Position numbers and translations under genes: made by a program
Notes under the pieces: model-generated
What the model was told of the DNA's origin: nothing
Seen by the model: only the letters and a program-made list of their open reading frames with translations
Database searches by the model: none
Part shown: one piece after another, positions 45,438-54,245 of the stretch
Layout: each line of letters begins with the position of its first letter
Position numbering within the stretch: the stretch's first letter is position 1
Source: CAYNST01 sp964546435
Lineage (GTDB): Bacteria; Pseudomonadota; Gammaproteobacteria; Pseudomonadales; Cellvibrionaceae
DNA length: 64,000 nt
NCBI GenBank assembly: GCA_964546435.1
Contig: CAZJKJ010000009.1
Span: 1 to 64,000 of the forward strand
Direction of reading: 5' to 3'

Positions 45438-46837
45438 CCACGCCAGAGCGCACCGGGCCGGAGCGGATACTCGAAGAAAATGGCCGGTCGATCGACATGC
45501 GAGTATTCCATGGTCGTCCGTTTCCGGTGTTTCTGCGCTATGCCGCGTCCTCGGCTGCCGGTCTGATCGCCATTACCACCGCGAGCCTCGTGGACGGCTT
45601 TTTCGTGGGTCATTACGTCGGCAGTGATGCGCTTGCCTCTATCAACCTGCTGATACCGTTACTGACCTTCTGGTTTGCCAGCGTCCTGATGATCGCTATC
45701 GGCGGTTCGGTTCGCGCCGGTGCACATCTCGGCCAGGGTCAGCTGGCCGCCGCCTCGAAAACCTTCAGTCAGAATCTACTGTTGGCCGTTGCTATCGGCG
45801 GCGTTTTTTCCGTCGCGGGGCACTATGTCGATACGGCGCTGTTTCGTCTGCTCGGCGCGCCGGATGCGCTCATCGCCATTCTCCTGCCCTATTTCCGTAT
45901 CCTGCTGCTGGGCTTGCCCCTGCAGTTTGCAGCCGTGGTGCTTTACTATTTTCTGCGGGCGTCCGGCCAACCGGGGCGGGCAAGTTTCGGGCTTATGGCC
46001 GGCGCGGGGGCGAACATCGTTCTGGATATCCTGTTGGTCGGTGTGCTGGATCTGGGCATTGCCGGTGCTGCCTGGGCGACCGCCGCCGCCCAGGGCATTC
46101 AGTGCCTGCTGCTGGCCCTGATGTTTTTCCGTTACAGCCCACTGCGTTTTACGCTGCGGAAATTACCCTTGGGTGAATTCCGGCGTACGCTGGGCAACGG
46201 CACGTCCGAATTCATCAACGAGATGTCTGCGGGACTCGTCATTGCGACCGTCAACTGGCTGGTGCTGATGCATTTCGGAATTGCCGGCGTCGCCGCCTTT
46301 GCGGTCATCAATTACATCCAGTTTACCTGCCTGATGTTGTGCTACGGATTTGTCGATTCCCTGCACGTTCTGGTCAGCCAGAACACGGCGGCCGGCAACG
46401 AGCTTCGGGCCAGACTTTTTTTTTATATCGCCGCCGCTTCCGTGCTGACCCTGGGCGCCGGACTTTTAGTGTTTTTGCTGCTCGCCTATCCGGCCATTGT
46501 CGATCTGTTTCTGCCCCAGGCCACGCCGGAACAAACGGCAATTTCCCGGCAGCTGATCAGCTGGGTCTGGCCGGTATTTCTCATCCTGGGCCTTAACTTG
46601 TGCAGCAATGCCTATCTCACCGCCACCGGCCGCGCATTGCATTCCGCCATACTCACGCTGGCGCGCAGCCTGGTTCTGCCGGTGAGCCTGCTGTTGCTGT
46701 TCGGCCTGGTACTGGAACGCAAGCAGTTTCTGATTGCGCTGCCACTGGCGGAAGTCTTGACGCTGATGGCGATTCTGCTGGTCCTGCGCTCGCAGACAAG
46801 CAGGCCCCGACCGCTGGAAGTGCGGACAAGCTGTTAG
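45434..46837 (+). CDS. MATE family efflux transporter
   Basis: A 467-residue membrane protein with about twelve transmembrane helices, arranged as two MATE halves. It has FLRYAASSAAGLIAITTASLVDGFFVGHYVGSDALASINLLIPL early on and GAGANIVLDILLVGVLDLGIAGAAWATAAAQ at about residue 190, both typical of the DinF/NorM superfamily. GTG at 45434 overlaps the DUF2218 stop; ATG at 45497 is an alternative. Its place between DUF2218 and asbA suggests export of the siderophore made downstream; this is inference. Confidence 0.9.
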   Translation: MTTPERTGPERILEENGRSIDMRVFHGRPFPVFLRYAASSAAGLIAITTASLVDGFFVGHYVGSDALASINLLIPLLTFWFASVLMIAIGGSVRAGAHLGQGQLAAASKTFSQNLLLAVAIGGVFSVAGHYVDTALFRLLGAPDALIAILLPYFRILLLGLPLQFAAVVLYYFLRASGQPGRASFGLMAGAGANIVLDILLVGVLDLGIAGAAWATAAAQGIQCLLLALMFFRYSPLRFTLRKLPLGEFRRTLGNGTSEFINEMSAGLVIATVNWLVLMHFGIAGVAAFAVINYIQFTCLMLCYGFVDSLHVLVSQNTAAGNELRARLFFYIAAASVLTLGAGLLVFLLLAYPAIVDLFLPQATPEQTAISRQLISWVWPVFLILGLNLCSNAYLTATGRALHSAILTLARSLVLPVSLLLLFGLVLERKQFLIALPLAEVLTLMAILLVLRSQTSRPRPLEVRTSC

Positions 46838-47050
46838 GCCCCCTATCCTAAGGCCTGCGTGCACGACGTGGATCCTGCGACTTCGCGCAGGATGACATGG
46901 GTAGGGCGTGGAGGATGGACATGGATGGCGCGGGGATGACACAGATGGGCGGCGCGGGCAGGTCGTTTATGTAACCAATGTAACAATCAGTGCAAATGCG
47001 AACCATTCTCAGTAGCATGCGAACACTCTTACACTCTGCACAGGTGATTT
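46838..47050. other. Promoter region of the petrobactin cluster, with hairpin repeat
   Basis: Contains a stem-loop ATCCTGCG/CGCAGGAT (46872-46893) with loop ACTTCG, of the type repeated in many gammaproteobacterial intergenic regions. GGATGACA follows, and variants of GGATGAC recur to 46950. The Fur-like box at 46993 lies downstream of it. Confidence 0.5.
46993..47011. promoter_or_regulatory. Fur-like box upstream of the petrobactin genes
   Basis: CAAATGCGAACCATTCTCA lies 40 bases before the asbA-like ATG. It matches the AATGa-aa-CATTaTC core of the Fur box in AATG, AA, CATT and TC. Iron repression of siderophore synthesis is expected. It is weaker than the box at 40001. Confidence 0.7.
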
Positions 47051-48862
47051 ATGGACGAGTCTGCACGAGGGCGGGCAGAATTAGCTTCATTTCACGCCTT
47101 TATCAGCTGTTATCTTCGCGAAATTGATCCTGGAACCTGGCTCAGTCGGGCTGAACGGGACGAAATCTCCCAGGCCCTCTGCGTCGACTGGTCCGGTCCG
47201 GATGCCCTGCTGGTCACGTTGCCGGGGACGAAAATCACTTATGTTTTCGACATTGCCTACCGGTCGGTGGTTGGGCGCCACTGCATTCGCGCGGTCTACA
47301 GAAAGACCGTGGACGGCTGGCAGCAGGAAGGTTTCTGGTGTGTCCTGATGGCGCTGGTGCGGGCGCTGTACAGCCATCAGCAATGGGTTGATGAAGGGGT
47401 CAGCAAGCGCAAGCAACTCGAATTGACTTACCGCCTTACCGACAGCCTGCAGAACATGTGTCGTTTCATCCAGCACTGGCAGCGGCAGGCACAACCCGCC
47501 ACGCCCGACACCTTCATTCTCGCCGAACAGGGCGTTGTGTTCGGTCACTGGATGCACCCCACCCCCAAAAGCCGGCAAGGCTGTCTGGACTGGCAACACG
47601 CACTTTTTTCACCGGAATTACAGGGCCGTTTTCAGCTGCACCTGTTTGCCATTCCACGGAATCTGATGATTCATGACAGTGATTGCGATCACTCCGCCGA
47701 AGAAATCATCAATACCGTTTTCCGAACCGAACACCTGTGTGCGGCCCACGAAACCCTGGTGCCGGTGCACCCGCTGCAAGCGCACTGGCTTGCTTTCCAG
47801 CCCGGCATCAAAGAGCTGATGGAGGAGGGAATAATTCGCGATCTCGGTGCCATGGGCCCTTGTTTTCTCGCCACCTCGTCAATGCGCACCGTCTACAATC
47901 CGGAACTGGACTGGATGTTCAAGCTTTCCATTCCCGTCAAGCTCACCAATTCCCTGCGACAAAACAAAGCCCACGAACTGGATGCGGGGGTGCTGATGTG
48001 CCGGCTCCTGCGCCGACTGGATGTAGGTGCAAACAGGTCCGGCTTTCGAGTGATCGCCGACCCCGCTTATATTTCCGCCGCAATAGAAGGTCGCAAAGAG
48101 AGCGGCCTGGAATGCATCATTCGCACTAACCCTTTCAAGCACGAAACGGCGGCCAATGTCGCTCCGCTCGCCTGCCTGCTTCAGGACGGCCTGCACCCGG
48201 ATTCCCCCGCCTCCCTGCTCGCCAACTGCGTCACCCGGCTTGCCGATGCCACCGGACTGAGTCCGTCCGAAGCTGCCCTGTCCTGGTTCAATCGCTACTG
48301 GGACTGCGCCATTGAACCCTGCATTCGGCTGTTTGACCGCCACGGCATTGCGCTGGAAGCCCATCAGCAGAATATCCTGCTCGATTTGCACGACAACCTG
48401 CCGCGCACCTGTTTCTACCGGGACAACCAGGGCTACTATCTGTGCACCAGCCGGAAGAAAATTCTGGTGAAAATCCTGCCGGCCCTCGCCTTCGCCGACG
48501 ACCTGTTTTATGACACGGACATGGTCATCAAGCGGTTCGGTTACTACCTGGTGGTCAATCAGCTGTTCGCCGTCATCCACCGGTTCGGGTGCGATGGACT
48601 GCTCAGCGAGGCACAGCTGGTGCGCGTTGTCATCAACCGGCTGCGGTCGCTGCTGCCGGCGCTCGGGGATCTGGGCGGAGAATTTGTCCGCTACCTGCTG
48701 TCGTCCCCCAACCTGGCGAGCAAGGCGAACCTGCTTACCCGTGTGAAAGACATTGATGAGCTTGAAGCCGAACTGGAGATGGCCGTGTATGTACCGCTGG
48801 CCAATCCCATCGCCGCTGCCATCTGTTCTGGCGCAAGCACCCGTGAGCGTGACTATGCCTGA
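47051..48862 (+). CDS. asbA: NIS siderophore synthetase, AsbA-like
   Basis: A 603-residue IucA/IucC-family synthetase, the same length as Bacillus AsbA (about 602). NIS motifs: LVPVHPLQAHWL (about 235), FLATSSMRTVYNPELDWMFKLSIPVKLTNSLRQNK (about 275-310), and HGIALEAHQQNILLDL (about 435), followed by the ferric reductase-like (FhuF-type) C-terminal domain. AsbA joins spermidine to citrate by ATP-dependent adenylation, the first step of petrobactin assembly. First of five tightly coupled genes in asb order; overlaps the next by eight bases. Confidence 0.9.
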   Translation: MDESARGRAELASFHAFISCYLREIDPGTWLSRAERDEISQALCVDWSGPDALLVTLPGTKITYVFDIAYRSVVGRHCIRAVYRKTVDGWQQEGFWCVLMALVRALYSHQQWVDEGVSKRKQLELTYRLTDSLQNMCRFIQHWQRQAQPATPDTFILAEQGVVFGHWMHPTPKSRQGCLDWQHALFSPELQGRFQLHLFAIPRNLMIHDSDCDHSAEEIINTVFRTEHLCAAHETLVPVHPLQAHWLAFQPGIKELMEEGIIRDLGAMGPCFLATSSMRTVYNPELDWMFKLSIPVKLTNSLRQNKAHELDAGVLMCRLLRRLDVGANRSGFRVIADPAYISAAIEGRKESGLECIIRTNPFKHETAANVAPLACLLQDGLHPDSPASLLANCVTRLADATGLSPSEAALSWFNRYWDCAIEPCIRLFDRHGIALEAHQQNILLDLHDNLPRTCFYRDNQGYYLCTSRKKILVKILPALAFADDLFYDTDMVIKRFGYYLVVNQLFAVIHRFGCDGLLSEAQLVRVVINRLRSLLPALGDLGGEFVRYLLSSPNLASKANLLTRVKDIDELEAELEMAVYVPLANPIAAAICSGASTRERDYA

Positions 48863-48914
48863 ACCGACCATGCCTGAGACGACCGTGCCCGGAAAGACTG
48901 TGTCTGAGACCCCT
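48855..48914 (+). repeat. 15-base tandem repeat at the start of asbB
   Basis: Four diverged 15-base units beginning ATGCCTGAACCGACC, ATGCCTGAGACGACC, GTGCCCGGAAAGACT and GTGTCTGAGACCCCT. Each starts with ATG or GTG in frame with asbB, giving four potential initiation codons. Confidence 0.8.
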
Positions 48915-50705
48915 CTCGCAGTGACCGCTGCCCCTCAAGGTGAAAGCGCCGATTCGCGGACCGACTCCAGTGGCGTGCAGCGTGTTGCCAGACAGTTGCT
49001 GGAAGCGGCTTTTTCCGAACAGTTGCTGGATTATGTCGTCGCCGACAATGGCGCGAGCAGGCGTGACGAAACCTTTTATTTCTCTTTGCAGAATGATGCC
49101 TATGTTTGCCAGGGCAAACAGCGGCAGTTCGGCAGAATCCGACTGTATCTGGCATCCATGGCCCGAATCCGGGCCGGTCGCCGGGTGTTTCTGGAACGAG
49201 CGGATTTCGGCGAAATTCTTGTGGATATCGTCACTGCCCTTTCGAGGCTTTCCGGGGATGCACCGGCGATCCAGACCCTGCTCCGGGAGCTGGGGCAGAC
49301 CGTTCACTGGACTCAGTGGACTGTCGATCACCTCGATCACAAATCCCGGCGGCAGCTCAATTGCATGGAACTGGAAACCGCCCTGCACGAAGGTCACCCC
49401 TATCACCCCTGTTTCAAAGCCCGGAGCGGCTTCAGTCCGGATGATCACCAACGCTACAGTTGCGACACGGGCGCGCGGTTTCGATTGCATTGGGCCGCCA
49501 TCCCCCGCACGCTTGCGCACGCTGAATTTCCGGGCGATCCGCACACATTCTACCGCCGGGAATTGTCTGCCATCACGCAACAACAGTTGGCAGACCGACT
49601 GCAGGCGCAAACGGGCTCGACTTCCGCTTACTGGTTTGTTCCCATGCATCCCTGGCAACGCAATAATTATCTCGCCCGCTATTTTGCATCGGGGCAGATA
49701 CTGGATCTTGGTGAAGCCGGCGACGACTATATTGCCTCGGCGTCCTTGCGGACTTTGATGAATGTGACAGACCCGTGCGCCGCCCATGTCAAAGTGCCGC
49801 TGGATATCGTCTGCACCTCGTCGCGTCGCTACCTGTTGAAACACGGCGTCGGCTCCGCGCCACTCATCTCGCGCTGGCTGCAGGACCTGGTGACGGGGGA
49901 TGCGTTTTTCACACGCAATCCGCTGGTGATACTGGCCGAGTATGCCAGCGTGAGCCTGGACGAAACACTGCTCCTTCCCGATGCGCAGCCGGATCAATGT
50001 CATCTCGGTGCCATCTGGCGCGAAAGCGTCGAATCACATTTGTGTGCGCAGGAGCAGGCGGTCCCCATGACAGCGCTCTATGCCACTGAAGGGGACGGCA
50101 AGCCGTTTATCAATGACTGGATCAACGAATTTGGGCTGGAGGCCTGGCTGCACCAGCTGTTCAAGGTCGTGGTATTACCCCTGTGGCATTTACTGGTCCG
50201 GCACGGCATTGCGCTGGAAGTGCACGCACAGAATACTTTGCTGATACACCGCGATGGCTGGCCCGTTCGGCTGGCCGTGCGGGATTTTCATGAAAGTCTC
50301 GAATACGTGGAAGGGTTTTTATCCGAGCCGGACCGGGCTCCCGATTTCCGGCGACTTGATCCCGCCTATCGCGATGCGCTTCCGAACCAGTACTACTGGA
50401 TGGACTCGGTCGCCGCTTTGCGGGAAGTCTACATGGACACCCTTTACGTTTATCATCTGTCCGAACTCGCCGAGCAGTGCGAATTCTTCTGGAATTATTC
50501 CGAAACCCGTTTCTGGCAAGAGATTCACGCACTGCTTGCCGACTACGCGACGCACCACCCGGAGCTGGCGCCGCGCATTGCCGCCATCGGTCACGACGAG
50601 CCGCGCATCAGGGTCGAGTCTCTGCTCGCCCGCAAATTGAAATCCCGTGAGGACGAACACTCTCACTGGGTCACCAATCCGTTTTATTCATTCAAAGCCA
50701 ATTAA
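48855..50705 (+). CDS. asbB: NIS siderophore synthetase, AsbB-like
   Basis: A 616-residue IucA/IucC-family synthetase (Bacillus AsbB is about 608). Motifs: HPWQRNNYLARYF, the ASASLRTLMNVTDP loop and HGIALEVHAQNTLL, matching the NIS ATP and citrate sites. AsbB completes petrobactin by adding a second spermidine-linked arm to the citrate moiety. ATG at 48855 overlaps asbA by eight bases. The first codons form a four-fold 15-base repeat (MPEPT MPETT VPGKT VSETP) that offers several in-frame starts and is absent from the conserved domain; the true start may be later. Confidence 0.9.
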   Translation: MPEPTMPETTVPGKTVSETPLAVTAAPQGESADSRTDSSGVQRVARQLLEAAFSEQLLDYVVADNGASRRDETFYFSLQNDAYVCQGKQRQFGRIRLYLASMARIRAGRRVFLERADFGEILVDIVTALSRLSGDAPAIQTLLRELGQTVHWTQWTVDHLDHKSRRQLNCMELETALHEGHPYHPCFKARSGFSPDDHQRYSCDTGARFRLHWAAIPRTLAHAEFPGDPHTFYRRELSAITQQQLADRLQAQTGSTSAYWFVPMHPWQRNNYLARYFASGQILDLGEAGDDYIASASLRTLMNVTDPCAAHVKVPLDIVCTSSRRYLLKHGVGSAPLISRWLQDLVTGDAFFTRNPLVILAEYASVSLDETLLLPDAQPDQCHLGAIWRESVESHLCAQEQAVPMTALYATEGDGKPFINDWINEFGLEAWLHQLFKVVVLPLWHLLVRHGIALEVHAQNTLLIHRDGWPVRLAVRDFHESLEYVEGFLSEPDRAPDFRRLDPAYRDALPNQYYWMDSVAALREVYMDTLYVYHLSELAEQCEFFWNYSETRFWQEIHALLADYATHHPELAPRIAAIGHDEPRIRVESLLARKLKSREDEHSHWVTNPFYSFKAN

Positions 50706-50707
50706 TC

Positions 50708-51988
50708 ATGTTCTACATTGACGATCGATATGTCACCCACAGTGAAGTCCAGATTCGTGTTGACCAGCTGACGCAGCTGGGGCACGTGCAGCAATGGCCG
50801 GGCAAGCGCCTGGCGGTTTGCACCAGCGATGTATTTGAGTGGCTTTGTCTGGTCCTGTACGGTCGGGCCAGCGGCGCCGCCATTGCTCCGGTACATCCGG
50901 ACACGCCCAAAGAAACAGCGCTGACAAAAGCTGCACAAAGTCATTGCAGCCAGTTGCTGTGGCAGTCGGCGGATAATTTTCAGCCGGTGCCGCCCGAGCT
51001 GCTGCCAACGCCGGCACGCACCCGGGCCGATGCGCTGCTGCAGTTCAGTTCCGGAACCACGGGCGCGCCAAAACTGGTCGAAAGGCCCTGGGGGGAAATT
51101 TCCCGGGAAATTGAAAGCTACAATCGTCGCCTGCAGGTTGATGGCTCTGTCACCCCGGTGATCGCCTGCCCGGTCACCCATTCCTATGGATTGATCTGCG
51201 GATTTCTGGCGTCGCTGGCGCGGGGCGTCGAACCCCGGATCATCACTGGCCTGAATCCCAAATACCTGTATACCGTGCTGCTGCGCCACGATCAGCCACT
51301 TTTATACAGCTCACCGCAATTTCTGCACTCACTGATGCAACTGCTGCCGCCGGCTTACACCGTTCATGGGGTGATGACGTCGGGCACGCTGATGCCGCGC
51401 CACTGGTTCGACACCATAAAAAGTCGCAGCCGGCTTTTCTATCAGCAATACGGTTGCTCGGAAGCGGGCTGCATTGCCATTTCCAAAGATCCCCAATCGG
51501 CCGATGTCATGGGCATGCCTCTGGACCATCTGACTCTCGCCGCGGGGGAATCTCACGAGCGACCGGGCGAGATTGTGGTGCAGGCTTACGGACGGGAAAT
51601 CTCGACCAGCGATCTCGGTTATCTCGATACCGACGGCCAGCTGCATTTTTGCAGTCGTCTCGACGACACCATTGTCGTGGCCGGCCAGAACGTATATCCG
51701 GCGGAAGTCGAAGACGCGTTGCTGGCTCATCCGGCGATCACCGATGCCGCCGTGCTGCGCCTGCAGAACGACGCAACCGGGGATCGCGCCGTGGCGATTT
51801 ATTCCAGCGAACAGGCGCTGTCCAGCCGCGACCTGCGCCACTGGTGCAACCAGCGCCTGGCGCGCTATCAGTGGCCCGCGGATTTCCGCCGGGTCGAGCA
51901 TATTGCGCGCATGCCTAACGGCAAACTGAACCGCCGCCAGTTGCTGGATACTTATCTGCAAAGTACACCCAAATCCGAGGTCGTTTAA
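50708..51988 (+). CDS. asbC: 3,4-dihydroxybenzoate-AMP ligase, AsbC-like
   Basis: A 426-residue AMP-dependent ligase (Bacillus AsbC about 412). Core motifs: FSSGTTGAPKLVERPW (phosphate loop, about 115), YQQYGCSEAGCIA (about 243-255), DLGYLDTDGQLHFCSRLDDTIVVAGQNVYPAEVEDALL and the catalytic lysine in MPNGKLNRRQL. It activates 3,4-dihydroxybenzoate and loads it on the aryl carrier AsbD. It is two bases from asbB and directly abuts the next gene. Confidence 0.9.
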   Translation: MFYIDDRYVTHSEVQIRVDQLTQLGHVQQWPGKRLAVCTSDVFEWLCLVLYGRASGAAIAPVHPDTPKETALTKAAQSHCSQLLWQSADNFQPVPPELLPTPARTRADALLQFSSGTTGAPKLVERPWGEISREIESYNRRLQVDGSVTPVIACPVTHSYGLICGFLASLARGVEPRIITGLNPKYLYTVLLRHDQPLLYSSPQFLHSLMQLLPPAYTVHGVMTSGTLMPRHWFDTIKSRSRLFYQQYGCSEAGCIAISKDPQSADVMGMPLDHLTLAAGESHERPGEIVVQAYGREISTSDLGYLDTDGQLHFCSRLDDTIVVAGQNVYPAEVEDALLAHPAITDAAVLRLQNDATGDRAVAIYSSEQALSSRDLRHWCNQRLARYQWPADFRRVEHIARMPNGKLNRRQLLDTYLQSTPKSEVV

Positions 51989-53305
51989 ATGGACATTCAC
52001 ACGAATACGGCTGCGGATTTCGACGCAATCCTCGAACGCATCCTCCAGGTTCTGTCGGAGAACCCGGATGTGTTCGCCGACGAGCTGTCCCCGGACAGCG
52101 ACCTGTTGCTGGATGTGGGGCTGGATTCGGTCCAGGTGATGCAGCTGCTGGTCGCGCTGGAAACCCGGTACGGCATCAGTATTCCGGACACCGCCCTGAA
52201 GAAGGAAGATATTTCCACCATTGGGCGGCTTGCGGAAAAGCTGACCGACACATCCTCGACGACCGTTGCCACCGGCGCCGGAGTTCCCGAGCCGGAGCTG
52301 GACATCAAGGTCCACTGTCTGGTGTCCTGTCTGTGCGAACCTTTCCGCAAAAACCCGGACATCGACCACCGGCCATTTTATCTCGGTGTGCCCGATGCAG
52401 AGATATTTGTCGACGAAAACGGATGCCTGACCTATCACAGCACCTCGGTGAATCATGAATTTTTTATCCACTGGTTTCAGCTGCTCTATCAGGTTAGCGT
52501 GGATCGCTGGTACGATCCGGCGCTACCGGGCGCCGCCAATGTGGCGCAATTGGTCCGGTTACTCGATCAGCGGCGGGCGAGTGAATGGATACTGGTGATG
52601 CTGGATCTTTATCACCTTCCCGAACGCGAAAACAAATTCAATAAAAACCCGTTTCCTCATTATGTCGTGCTCGAAAACACCGCGGAACCGGACCAGATCT
52701 GGATGTGGGATCCGGATTTTCGCTGGGAAGGTCCGCTGGAGAAAACGCGCGTCCTGGATGCGGTGAACCAGCCCAGCGTCGGCGGTGGTTATCGCGTCTT
52801 TTTTGAAACACTGCGCGCACCCGCTGCACAAACCATCGCCCTGTATTTTCACGCCTGTTTCAACGCCAACACCAATCCCATGACCGACGCCGCCCGCCGG
52901 GTTATCGCACTGCACACGGGGCCAGACACTGCGTTTCCCGTGGCATCGCTCGCGACGGCGCTACGGGAACTGCCGGTGCTGGCCATCCGCAAATACGGAT
53001 ACGAACACTGCCTTGCGTTTTTCTGGCGTGAACTGTGTCTGCCGGATGCGACCTTTGAGGCTTGGTGCGAGCCCATCGAGAAACTCGTCAGAGGCTATGA
53101 AAAAGCTCAGTTTCTGGCGACCCGGTTTGCTGAAACTGGCGATCATTCCACCCTCGCCGAACTTCACCAGCAACTGGATACCCAGGATGCGCTGGAATTT
53201 TCCATCAAGCAGGAGCTGTATGCCCGCTTCCAGCAGTGGCAGCGGCAGGTTTTTACTGGCGTGGAGAAAACGGCACACCCGCTCGCCGCGGAGATTTCCT
53301 CATGA
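51989..53305 (+). CDS. AsbD-AsbE fusion: aryl carrier plus condensing protein
   Basis: A 438-residue protein. Residues about 1-85 form an acyl/aryl carrier domain with the phosphopantetheine serine in DVGLDSVQVMQLL (S about 47), matching AsbD (91 residues in Bacillus). Residues about 105-430 resemble AsbE (327 residues, DUF6005): IKVHCLVSCLCEPFRKNPDIDHRPFYLGVPDAEI, NPFPHYVVLE, MWDPDFRWEGPLEK, ELPVLAIRKYGYEHCLAFFWREL. The two are separate genes in Bacillus; here a linker of about 20 Thr/Gly/Pro-rich residues joins them with no internal stop. AsbE transfers the aryl group from carrier to spermidine. The fusion should hand it on within one protein. Confidence 0.85.
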   Translation: MDIHTNTAADFDAILERILQVLSENPDVFADELSPDSDLLLDVGLDSVQVMQLLVALETRYGISIPDTALKKEDISTIGRLAEKLTDTSSTTVATGAGVPEPELDIKVHCLVSCLCEPFRKNPDIDHRPFYLGVPDAEIFVDENGCLTYHSTSVNHEFFIHWFQLLYQVSVDRWYDPALPGAANVAQLVRLLDQRRASEWILVMLDLYHLPERENKFNKNPFPHYVVLENTAEPDQIWMWDPDFRWEGPLEKTRVLDAVNQPSVGGGYRVFFETLRAPAAQTIALYFHACFNANTNPMTDAARRVIALHTGPDTAFPVASLATALRELPVLAIRKYGYEHCLAFFWRELCLPDATFEAWCEPIEKLVRGYEKAQFLATRFAETGDHSTLAELHQQLDTQDALEFSIKQELYARFQQWQRQVFTGVEKTAHPLAAEISS

Positions 53306-54180
53306 TGCATTTGTCGTTATGCACCATCTCGTTTCGCCATCATCTGATTTCACTGCCGGAGCTGGCCGATTGGGCCGCCGCCCACGGCTTTCAGGGAATC
53401 GAATTGTGGGGTGCTCACGCCCGCAGCCTGGTGGACCAGCCCCATTTGAATGCGCTCTGGCTGAACAGCTTGAATCTCAATGTGCCCATGATCAGCGATT
53501 ACCTTCCCATGCATACGGCCGATGCGGAAGCCAGGCAATATTGCGCCGCCGTTTGCAGACTGGCGCAGCACTGGGGCGCAAAAAAAATCCGTACCTTCGC
53601 CGGTCAGTGCGCCAGCCCCGAGATCACGCCTGAGCAATACCAGGCGCTGCTGCGACGTCTGCGTTTTTACTGCGAAATCGTAGCGGACCATGATCTGGAC
53701 CTGCTGATTGAAACACACCCCAATACCTGCGCCGACACGGCCGCTGCCACCGCCCGGCTTCTCGGAGACGTCGATCACCCGGCCCTGAAAATCAATTTCG
53801 ATGTACTGCATATCTGGGAGGCCGGCGATGACCCGGTCGCGGCCTGGTACCAGCTGGCGCCGTCCATCCGCCACATGCACCTGAAGAACATCAGCGCGCG
53901 CAAATTCCTGCCGGTTTTTGAGCCGGCCAACATCTACGCGGCCGCCGGAGACCGTACCGGCATCGTGCCGACTTTCGAAGGTGAGTTCGACTGCGCCGGG
54001 TTTCTCACAGCCTTGCCGGCGGACTGGCTGCACGAGGCATCGCTGGAATGGTTCGGCCCCCAGCCCAGGGAAACGCTGCAAAAGGACTGTGCCCGGGTAT
54101 TCCAGCTCGAACAAAGCCGAATCAATCGCAGGCCCGCATGGAATGATGGCGCACGGATGACGGGCATCGTCAGCAGCTGA
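53302..54180 (+). CDS. asbF: 3-dehydroshikimate dehydratase, AsbF-like
   Basis: A 292-residue TIM-barrel enzyme of the sugar isomerase/AP endonuclease 2 superfamily (Bacillus AsbF about 280). It converts 3-dehydroshikimate to 3,4-dihydroxybenzoate. Candidate metal ligands are E in LLIETHPNT, D and H in KINFDVLHIW, H in IRHMHLKN and E in ASLEWFGPQ. Its ATG shares bases with the previous stop (ATGA). It drains the shikimate pathway at the step before AroE. Confidence 0.92.
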   Translation: MMHLSLCTISFRHHLISLPELADWAAAHGFQGIELWGAHARSLVDQPHLNALWLNSLNLNVPMISDYLPMHTADAEARQYCAAVCRLAQHWGAKKIRTFAGQCASPEITPEQYQALLRRLRFYCEIVADHDLDLLIETHPNTCADTAAATARLLGDVDHPALKINFDVLHIWEAGDDPVAAWYQLAPSIRHMHLKNISARKFLPVFEPANIYAAAGDRTGIVPTFEGEFDCAGFLTALPADWLHEASLEWFGPQPRETLQKDCARVFQLEQSRINRRPAWNDGARMTGIVSS

Positions 54181-54245
54181 TCTTGCCGCAGTCCCTCGGG
54201 CAGGCTGATAATCCCCGAATCGCTTGCCCCTCAGAGAATCCCGCC

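Noticed and set aside
48735..50003. 422-residue minus-strand frame
   Set aside because: Antisense to asbB, which has intact synthetase motifs.
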